A stretch of DNA of 64,000 nucleotides from Clostridium estertheticum subsp. estertheticum (GTDB lineage Bacteria; Bacillota; Clostridia; Clostridiales; Clostridiaceae), in contig NZ_CP015756.1 of NCBI RefSeq assembly GCF_001877035.1, positions 2,843,001 through 2,907,000 of the forward strand. Reading direction: 5' to 3'. Position 1 is the stretch's first letter, and every line of letters starts with the position of its first letter. Positions 58,396 to 64,000 of this stretch are shown here, piece after piece. The notes below the pieces were generated by a model. It was not told the DNA's origin. It saw only the letters and a program-made list of their open reading frames with translations, and did not search any database. The position numbers and the translations under genes are program-made.

Positions 58396-58764
58396 ATGAA
58401 AACTTTTAATAAAGACATTGGAAAATTTGGTGAAGAAATAGCGGAAACTTTTTTAAAAAATTTAGGTTATAAAGTAATAGAAAAAAACTTTAGTTGCAAA
58501 TGTGGAGAAATAGACATAATAGCAATACATAAAGATTATATTTGCTTTATCGAGGTAAAAACTAGATATGGAATAAACTTTGGAATACCAGCGGAGTCAG
58601 TTACTCTTTGTAAGCAGCATAAAATCTATAAAACAGCTCAAGTTTACATTTTAAAGAAAAATATTATAGACAGTAATTTTAGATTTGATGTTATTGAAGT
58701 ATTGTTAAATAATGATAATAATGATTTCTTAGTTAATCATATTGAAGACGCTTTCCAATTATAA
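58396..58764 (+). CDS. YraN/UPF0102-family nuclease-like protein
   Basis: 122 residues. The restriction-endonuclease-like core is visible: GKFGEEIAETFLKNLGYKVIEKN, CGEIDIIAIHKDYICFIEVKTR (the PD-(D/E)xK-type Asp, Glu and Lys). Function is not established. Start at the ATG at 58396, which has GGAAGG at good spacing; the ATG three codons earlier abuts the site. In most clostridia it is codirectional with rnhB and comM; here it is inverted relative to both. Confidence 0.88.
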   Translation: MKTFNKDIGKFGEEIAETFLKNLGYKVIEKNFSCKCGEIDIIAIHKDYICFIEVKTRYGINFGIPAESVTLCKQHKIYKTAQVYILKKNIIDSNFRFDVIEVLLNNDNNDFLVNHIEDAFQL

Positions 58765-58769
58765 TTTTA

Positions 58770-58811
58770 AAATGCACCTAGCAATTCACAAAGTGCATTT
58801 GCAATTTTTTT
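58770..58811. terminator. Terminator between convergent yraN and rnhB
   Basis: AAATGCAC / GTGCATTT stem with a 15-nt loop; GCAATTTTTTT follows on the plus strand, so yraN termination is clear. Confidence 0.75.
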
Positions 58812-58817
58812 ATTAAC

Positions 58818-59636
58818 TTATTCTAAAATTTTTGTTAAAAAACTTTTCCTATGTATCGGAATAATTCCAAACTTTTTTATTGCAAGTACATGTTCCTGGG
58901 TACCATATCCAACGTTCCTATCAAATCCATAATTAGGATACTTTTCATGATAATCTGCCATTAATTCATCTCTATATACCTTTGCAATAATAGAAGCACA
59001 GGCTATACTTATACTTAACGTATCTCCCTTTATTACAAATTCATTTAAACTAGGATAATTTTTTATTCTATATCCATCAGATAAAACTAAATCCGGCCTA
59101 GTAGTTAACCCTGCACATGCTTCTAAAAACACTTGATTATTGCACCAAGCAATTCCTTTTTCATCTATTTGCTTATTATCAATAGCAATAATCTTGTAAG
59201 CTAATGCTCTTTCCTTAATAATAAGCGATAGTTCTTTTCTACAAGATATCGACAATTTTTTAGAGTCATTAGCTCTTAATATTAAGTCTTTGTCTTCAAC
59301 TACTTTTGAATCAAATAATACTGCAGCTGCAACTATTGGTCCCGCTAAAGGTCCACGACCAACCTCATCTACTCCAGCTACATATCTAAAATCTCCAAAA
59401 CTTCGATCAAAGTCATACATTTTCCTTACCCTTTGAATTTCTTTTTCTTTTGACTCTAATATATTAGACATTTTAACCCCTAGTTTTTGAATAGTTTTTC
59501 TCTTATCTTGCAAAAGTCTGTTTATTATATTTTCTTTTTCACTATTATTGAAAACGTTTTCAATATCTTCTATACTCAAGATATATTCTTTTACTTCTTT
59601 ATATTTCATGCTTGAAAAATTCACATTAAATTTCAT
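58818..59636 (-). CDS. rnhB: Ribonuclease HII
   Basis: 272 residues. Catalytic motif AGVDEVGRGPLAGPIVAAAV (Asp and Glu), plus NDSKKLS and VIKGDTLSISIACASIIAKVYRD. It removes RNA from RNA-DNA hybrids and single ribonucleotides. A ~75-residue N-terminal extension is normal for Firmicute RnhB. AAAGGAG precedes the ATG. Confidence 0.95.
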   Translation of the reverse strand: MKFNVNFSSMKYKEVKEYILSIEDIENVFNNSEKENIINRLLQDKRKTIQKLGVKMSNILESKEKEIQRVRKMYDFDRSFGDFRYVAGVDEVGRGPLAGPIVAAAVLFDSKVVEDKDLILRANDSKKLSISCRKELSLIIKERALAYKIIAIDNKQIDEKGIAWCNNQVFLEACAGLTTRPDLVLSDGYRIKNYPSLNEFVIKGDTLSISIACASIIAKVYRDELMADYHEKYPNYGFDRNVGYGTQEHVLAIKKFGIIPIHRKSFLTKILE

Positions 59637-59674
59637 AACATCTCTCCTTTATAATCGTCAGATATCTTGAATTT

Positions 59675-59720
59675 GGCATCTTAAAAATATTAGAACAATT
59701 GGCTAATTTTTTAAGATGCC
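59675..59720 (-). terminator. Long hairpin between rbgA and rnhB
   Basis: GGCATCTTAAAAA / TTTTTAAGATGCC outer stem continues, after a one-base bulge, into ATTAG / CTAAT. No T run follows on the minus strand, so it may serve RNA processing as much as termination. Confidence 0.55.
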
Positions 59721-59766
59721 TTTATACTTTAAGCAATATTTCATGTGATACCTTATATGTATAAAC

Positions 59767-60624
59767 CTAATCTTCCTTTACTCTCTCTAAAGATATAGGT
59801 CCTAATTTACCACCTCTAAATTCATCCAAAAGCATAACTGCAACTCTGTTATAGTCAATATTACCCCCTGAAATTACTGCTCCCCTTTTTTTAGCTATAT
59901 TATCTAAATTATCTAAAGGATTTTCCATAATTTCTGTAAGTTTATATCTTTCCATTAATCGCTGCGCATTATTAATTTGAAGTCTTTCTACTAATCTAAG
60001 TGCTAATTCCTCTATATCTATGACCTCATCTTTTACAGCACCTGTAAATGCCAAATTAAGTCCAACTGTCTCGTCTTCAAATCTAGGCCATAATACACCT
60101 GGAGTATCCATTAACTCTATTCCTAAGGTAGTTCTTACCCATTGCTTGCTTTTAGTAACTCCTGGTCTATCCCCCGTTTTAGTAATGTTGTTCTTCCCTA
60201 GTTTGTTTATAAAAGAAGATTTACCAACATTAGGTATACCCACTACCATAACTCTCGTAACTATATTAACTAAGCCTTTTTTTCTTTGCCTATCGTGTTT
60301 TTGTTTCAATAACTCATCAAGTGTGATTTTTATACTTTTTAACCCTTGACCCGTAATACAATTTACAGCGAGTGGCCTTACAGTATCAGTTGTAAGTTTT
60401 TCTATCCATTGTTTAGTAACTTTATCTTCAGCTAAATCACTCTTATTTAGCAAAATAACTCTAGGCTTATCTTTACATATCTCATCAATTTGTGGATTTG
60501 CACTTGATTTAACTATCCTTGCATCTCTAATTTCTATTACAGCATCAACAAGTTTTAAACTCTCTCCAATTTGTCTTCTAGTTTTCGCCATATGTCCTGG
60601 AAACCAATTTATGGTCATTGCCAT
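59767..60624 (-). CDS. rbgA: Ribosome biogenesis GTPase RbgA (YlqF)
   Basis: 285 residues with the circularly permuted GTPase order: NKSDL (G4) before GIPNVGKSSFINKL (G1) and DTPGVLWPR (G3). It promotes a late 50S assembly step. The N-terminus INWFPGHMAKTRR is characteristic. GGAGG lies 11 nt before the ATG. In the rplS-rbgA-rnhB order. Confidence 0.95.
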   Translation of the reverse strand: MAMTINWFPGHMAKTRRQIGESLKLVDAVIEIRDARIVKSSANPQIDEICKDKPRVILLNKSDLAEDKVTKQWIEKLTTDTVRPLAVNCITGQGLKSIKITLDELLKQKHDRQRKKGLVNIVTRVMVVGIPNVGKSSFINKLGKNNITKTGDRPGVTKSKQWVRTTLGIELMDTPGVLWPRFEDETVGLNLAFTGAVKDEVIDIEELALRLVERLQINNAQRLMERYKLTEIMENPLDNLDNIAKKRGAVISGGNIDYNRVAVMLLDEFRGGKLGPISLERVKED

Positions 60625-60723
60625 ATTTATCTAATCCTCCCTGTCTTATAAATTTTTCATTTTTGTAATATACATTAATAACTTCCCCATTTATGTATGT
60701 TATATTATAGTTAAATGTAAAAA

Positions 60724-60741
60724 GGGACTTTTCAGCCCCCC
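60724..60741 (-). terminator. rplS terminator
   Basis: On the minus strand GGGGCT-GAAA-AGTCCC (one bulge) is followed by TTTTTACATTT. Confidence 0.65.
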
Positions 60742-60745
60742 CATT

Positions 60746-61093
60746 TTATCTCATTCTTTCTTTAACCTTAGCAGATTTACCAACTCTATCTCTTAAGTAG
60801 AATAGTTTAGCTCTTCTAACTTTACCTAATCTTACAATTTCAATTTTTTCAATTACTGGAGAATTAACTGGGAATGTTTTTTCAACACCAACACCAGATG
60901 CTACTCTTCTTACTGTGAAAGTTTCTCTAATACCGCCATTCTGTCTTTTAATAACGGTTCCTTCGAAAACTTGGACTCTCTCCTTGTTACCTTCACTAAT
61001 TTTGATGTGAACCTTAATTGTATCACCTACATTAAATACTGGTAAGTCAGTTCTGATTTGTTCTGCTTCTATTGATCTTATAATTTCTAACAT
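60746..61093 (-). CDS. rplS: 50S ribosomal protein L19
   Basis: 115 residues: [26 protein letters not shown] and [19 protein letters not shown] are L19 signatures. Start at the ATG at 61093 with GGAGG 8 nt upstream; an ATG two codons earlier lies too near. It has its own promoter and a structured leader, and a terminator follows. Confidence 0.97.
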   Translation of the reverse strand: MLEIIRSIEAEQIRTDLPVFNVGDTIKVHIKISEGNKERVQVFEGTVIKRQNGGIRETFTVRRVASGVGVEKTFPVNSPVIEKIEIVRLGKVRRAKLFYLRDRVGKSAKVKERMR

Positions 61094-61116
61094 GTGCATT
61101 CCCTCCTAAAATTTTA

Positions 61117-61170
61117 TTGTGACGTTCGTACTCATTAAATTATGGCAGAGGAGCGCCCGTACTAGCACAA
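61117..61170 (-). promoter_or_regulatory. L19 leader-type element
   Basis: On the minus strand TTGTG...GTAC at one end pairs with GTAC...CACAA at the other, enclosing the GC-rich GGGCGCTCCTCTGCC. Position between promoter and rplS and conserved-looking core fit the Firmicute L19 leader that controls rplS. Confidence 0.6.
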
Positions 61171-61175
61171 ACTAT

Positions 61176-61204
61176 ATTTTATCATAAATATATATATATA
61201 TCAA
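61176..61204 (-). promoter_or_regulatory. rplS promoter
   Basis: TTGATA and TAAAAT separated by 17 bp on the minus strand, just upstream of the L19 leader. The spacer is a TA-repeat. Confidence 0.65.
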
Positions 61205-61261
61205 CATAAAATTGTCTTTTATTCTTATATGAAAGATATTTAAACTACAAATAACTATTCA

Positions 61262-61984
61262 TTATTCTATTTTATGTTTATCACTTAATAATTTTTTATC
61301 TTCTTTCGTAAGCTTAAGCTTTTGAAATAAATCTTGTCTTTTTTCCCTAGTAATTAGGAGTGATTGAAGTCTTCTCCACTTTCGTATGTTTTCATGATGT
61401 CCAGATATTAAAACCTCCGGGACTTTTTTATCTTCAAAACATTCTGGTCTTGTATAATGTGGGTACTCAAGTACTCCGTCATAAAAGGATTCCTCTGTAT
61501 AACTCTCCGTGCAAGATAATACCCCTGGAATTAACCTACAAATGCTATCCACAATAGGAATACATGCCATTTCTCCACCAGTCAAAACAAAATCTCCCAG
61601 AGACATTTCCATATCTATATACTCATAGGTTCGCTCGTCAATGCCCTCGTAGTGACCACATACAAATATTAATTCTTTTTCCTTACATAACTCTTTTGCA
61701 ACATTTTGGGTAAATGTAATTCCTCTTGGTCCTAAAAATATTACTTTTCCACCATTTCTTAATTTAACATCACGAATAGAGTCAGCTAATGGTTGAACTT
61801 GCATTACCATACCAGCTCCACCACCATATGGAGAATCATCTACTTTTTTATGTTTGTCAATCGTGTAATCACGAATATTATGAGATGTTATATTAACTAT
61901 GTTTTTCTCTATTGCTTTTCCAATCATACTATAATTAAAAATTTCAAACATTTCAGGGAATAGAGTTAATATATCTATTTTCAT
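61262..61984 (-). CDS. trmD: tRNA (guanine-37-N1)-methyltransferase TrmD
   Basis: 240 residues, SPOUT fold with trefoil knot: [58 protein letters not shown]. It methylates G37 of tRNAs to prevent frameshifting. The ATG overlaps the rimM stop as ATGA, so coupling is likely; an ATG three codons earlier is an alternative. Confidence 0.96.
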   Translation of the reverse strand: MKIDILTLFPEMFEIFNYSMIGKAIEKNIVNITSHNIRDYTIDKHKKVDDSPYGGGAGMVMQVQPLADSIRDVKLRNGGKVIFLGPRGITFTQNVAKELCKEKELIFVCGHYEGIDERTYEYIDMEMSLGDFVLTGGEMACIPIVDSICRLIPGVLSCTESYTEESFYDGVLEYPHYTRPECFEDKKVPEVLISGHHENIRKWRRLQSLLITREKRQDLFQKLKLTKEDKKLLSDKHKIE

Positions 61985-62475
61985 TCTTGCCATTCTTTTA
62001 CTGGTTTAATTATTATTATATGTTTATTAATATCTACACTAACTACTATATTCTTAAGTACTGGAATAAGTAATTCTTCTTTTCCTTTAACCCAGTATAC
62101 ATCATTTCCGGGTGTATTAAGAACATCAAATACCTTACCTAGTTCTTCATCTGAGCCTTCCTCGAAAACAGCACAGTCAAGCAAGTCAGCAACGTAGTAA
62201 CTTCCCTCTGTTAACTTAACTGCATCTTCTCGTTTAACCATCAGATACTTATTTCTATATGTTTCTGCTTGTTCTATGGTATCTATGCCTTCAATCTTAA
62301 GTATTGCTTTATCTGCTTGAAGTTTACAACCCTCAACTTTTCTAATCTCACCATCAATATACACATTTTTTAATTTTTTAAATCTTTCGAGACTGTCAGT
62401 TAACGAAAAAACTTTAACTTCACCTTTTAAGCCATGTGTCTTACCTATTGTACCTACGCTCATAAAATCTTTCAT
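61981..62475 (-). CDS. rimM: Ribosome maturation factor RimM
   Basis: 164 residues. N-terminal RimM domain ([20 protein letters not shown]) and C-terminal PRC-barrel ([31 protein letters not shown]). 30S assembly factor that binds S19. It lies between kphA and trmD, overlapping trmD. Confidence 0.95.
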   Translation of the reverse strand: MKDFMSVGTIGKTHGLKGEVKVFSLTDSLERFKKLKNVYIDGEIRKVEGCKLQADKAILKIEGIDTIEQAETYRNKYLMVKREDAVKLTEGSYYVADLLDCAVFEEGSDEELGKVFDVLNTPGNDVYWVKGKEELLIPVLKNIVVSVDINKHIIIIKPVKEWQE

Positions 62476-62526
62476 TTAAAATCCTCCTTTCAATATTATT
62501 TATTTTGTTTATGTTATAAATAAAAT

Positions 62527-62551
62527 AAGAGCTAGGAAGAACCTAACTCTT
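62527..62551 (-). terminator. Hairpin between kphA and rimM
   Basis: AAGAGCTAGG / CCTAACTCTT with one internal mismatch, overlapping the kphA stop and followed by ATTTTATTT. Probably a partial terminator inside the operon. Confidence 0.5.
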
Positions 62552-62777
62552 ACTTTATTTCAACAACTACCTTTTTATTTTCTTTAACAGCAGCTGCTTT
62601 TACCACAGTACGAATAGCTTTCGCTATTCTACCCTGTTTTCCTATAACTTTTCCCATATCTTCATGTGCTACAGATAATTCTAAAAGTACTGTATGCTCA
62701 TGTGCTACTTCGTTTACTACTACCATTTCTGGTTTATCAACTAAATACTTTGCCAATACTTCAAGTAACTGCTTCAT
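62550..62777 (-). CDS. khpA: KH-domain RNA-binding protein KhpA (YlqC)
   Basis: 75 residues, a single KH fold with GxxG in GKVIGKQGRIAKAIRTVV. It partners KhpB (Jag) in RNA regulation in Gram-positives by family knowledge. Start at the ATG at 62777: the GGAGGAG site lies just upstream, inside a longer frame that is rejected. Confidence 0.93.
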   Translation of the reverse strand: MKQLLEVLAKYLVDKPEMVVVNEVAHEHTVLLELSVAHEDMGKVIGKQGRIAKAIRTVVKAAAVKENKKVVVEIK

Positions 62778-62811
62778 GGAAAACTCCTCCATTCATTACT
62801 TACAAACTTTT

Positions 62812-63054
62812 CTAGTTGACTGCTATTTTGCTAAGTAACCTTTTAACTGTATCAGATGGTTGTGCACCATTCTTCATCCATTTAGTTGCTTTTTCAACAT
62901 CAATTTTAATAGTTGTTGGTTCTGTTGTTGGATTGTAGTATCCTATTTCTTCAATAAATCTACCATCTCTAGGAGATCTTGAATCTGCAACTACAACTCT
63001 GTAAAATGGAGCATGTTTAGCACCCATTCTTTTTAATCTTATTTTAACTGCCAT
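62812..63054 (-). CDS. rpsP: 30S ribosomal protein S16
   Basis: 80 residues: [26 protein letters not shown] is the S16 start, and [14 protein letters not shown] follows. AGGAGGTG lies 8 nt upstream of the ATG; a GTG three codons earlier is part of that site. It follows ffh. Confidence 0.97.
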   Translation of the reverse strand: MAVKIRLKRMGAKHAPFYRVVVADSRSPRDGRFIEEIGYYNPTTEPTTIKIDVEKATKWMKNGAQPSDTVKRLLSKIAVN

Positions 63055-63102
63055 GTATATCACCTCCTTAAATTTATATCTAGTAATCTATCAAGTGTTT
63101 TA

Positions 63103-64000
63103 TTAAAAAGGCATTTTACCAAACATTCCTTTTTTGCCGGATTTTTGGAATCCCTTTGCTTGTTTCATCATTTTCTTCATCATTTCAAAATCTTTTATAA
63201 CCTTATTTACCTGTTGGACTAAAGTACCTGACCCATTAGCAATTCTCTTTTTTCTAGATGAAGAACCACTAACCAAATTAGGATGTTTTCTTTCCGATGC
63301 AGTCATTGATCTTATTATAGCCTCACTTTTCCCCATTTGCTTTTCACCTTGAGATAAGTCTACACCCTGCAATTCCTTTTTATTGAAACCTGGAATCATT
63401 TCAACTATTTTATTAAGTGGTCCAAGTTTCTTCATTTGCTGCATTGATGCCAAATAATCATCAAAGTTAAATTCTTGAGATAACATTCTGTTCCCAAGTT
63501 CTTTTGCTTCATTTTCATCAAATGAATCCTGTGCTTTTTCTATTAATGATAGCACATCTCCCATACCAAGTATTCTCGATGCCATTCTATCTGGATAAAA
63601 CACTTCCAAATCATTCATTTTTTCACCAGAACCAACAAATTTTATAGGTTTTCCAGTTATTGCTTTAATGGATAGCGCTGCGCCACCTCTTGTATCTCCA
63701 TCTAACTTAGTCAAAATCACTCCAGTTATATCTAACTGTGAATTAAAACTATCTGCTACATTAACTGCATCCTGACCAGTCATGGAATCTACTACTAACA
63801 TTATTTCATTTGGCTTTACACTTAATTTCATATTTTGTAGTTCTTCCATTAAATTTTCATCTATATGAAGTCTTCCTGCTGTATCTAATATAACTACATT
63901 ATTACCATTTTCACGAGCAAAGTCTATTGATGCTTTTGCTATATCTACAGGACTTACTTTGTCTCCCATGGTAAATACCGGAACTTCAATTTGTTTCCCT
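63103..64000 (-). CDS. ffh: Signal recognition particle GTPase Ffh, C-terminal part only
   Basis: The reading frame continues past the right edge of the window; the N-terminal third (N domain and Walker A) is outside. Visible: VVILDTAGRLHID (G3), LTKLDGDTRGGAALS (G4), GSGEKMNDLEVFYPDRMASRILGMGD, and the Met-rich M domain (MKKMMKQAKGFQKSGKKGMFG) that binds signal peptides and SRP RNA. It targets nascent membrane proteins. Lead gene of the ffh-rpsP-khpA-rimM-trmD cluster. Confidence 0.97.
   Translation of the reverse strand, partial: GKQIEVPVFTMGDKVSPVDIAKASIDFARENGNNVVILDTAGRLHIDENLMEELQNMKLSVKPNEIMLVVDSMTGQDAVNVADSFNSQLDITGVILTKLDGDTRGGAALSIKAITGKPIKFVGSGEKMNDLEVFYPDRMASRILGMGDVLSLIEKAQDSFDENEAKELGNRMLSQEFNFDDYLASMQQMKKLGPLNKIVEMIPGFNKKELQGVDLSQGEKQMGKSEAIIRSMTASERKHPNLVSGSSSRKKRIANGSGTLVQQVNKVIKDFEMMKKMMKQAKGFQKSGKKGMFGKMPF

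Noticed and set aside
61187-61201. (TA)n run considered as a repeat element
   Set aside because: It is simply the spacer of the rplS promoter.

Overview
The window is low-GC DNA with long AT-rich spacers and Clostridium-type gene order: ffh-rpsP-kphA-rimM-trmD-rplS-rbgA-rnhB, comM-dprA-topA-codY, rpsB-tsf-pyrH-frr-uppS-cdsA-dxr-rseP-ispG-polC, rimP-nusA-rnpM-ylxQ-infB-rbfA-truB-ribF-rpsO-pnp, M16 protease-ylmC-dapG-tepA-ftsK-rimO-pgsA-recA-rny. CodY, a short PRC-barrel YlmC/YmxH protein, PolC, RNase Y and HPr with both His15 and Ser46 point to a spore-forming Clostridium or close relative. Almost everything is on the minus strand. The exceptions are an iron alcohol dehydrogenase, a gltS-type symporter, a yraN gene and an ABC-permease remnant.

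Layout. 1-7.6 kb is a loose accessory stretch: a BaiN-like flavoprotein (cut by the window edge), an RpiR-family regulator, rluB-type pseudouridine synthase, iron alcohol dehydrogenase (+), msrA, a short ssb, uvsE and a lone tyrosine recombinase. 7.6-49.2 kb is conserved housekeeping: HPr, an aminotransferase, RNA decay (rny, pnp), recombination (recA with a LexA box and a strong promoter), lipid and isoprenoid synthesis (pgsA, cdsA, uppS, dxr, ispG), translation, transcription and replication (polC, topA). 49.3-58.3 kb is an inserted metabolic block between comM and the rnhB region: a 5-oxoprolinase operon (pxpA, NRAMP-like transporter, pxpB, pxpC, a carboxyltransferase and a truncated biotin-carrier-like ORF), a divergent Na+/glutamate symporter, an ABC-2 permease pseudogene and an HD-GYP protein. 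58.4-64 kb is the conserved ffh-rnhB ribosomal/tRNA-modification cluster, with yraN flipped to the + strand.

How parts work together. PxpABC converts 5-oxoproline to glutamate, and a glutamate symporter lies divergently beside it, so the block looks like a pyroglutamate/glutamate module. Its carboxyltransferase has lost two active-site residues by my alignment, and its carrier partner lacks the biotin domain, so this part of the operon looks decayed or repurposed. Other decay marks are a leftover tail of the gene that normally sits between rbfA and truB (probably the DHH phosphoesterase nrnA), and the frameshifted permease remnant.

I found no tRNA, rRNA, CRISPR array, phage block or clear defence system. 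Nothing I can defend as a wholly new system is present; the best leads are the altered carboxyltransferase module and two structured, gene-free leaders (upstream of gltS and between cdsA and dxr).
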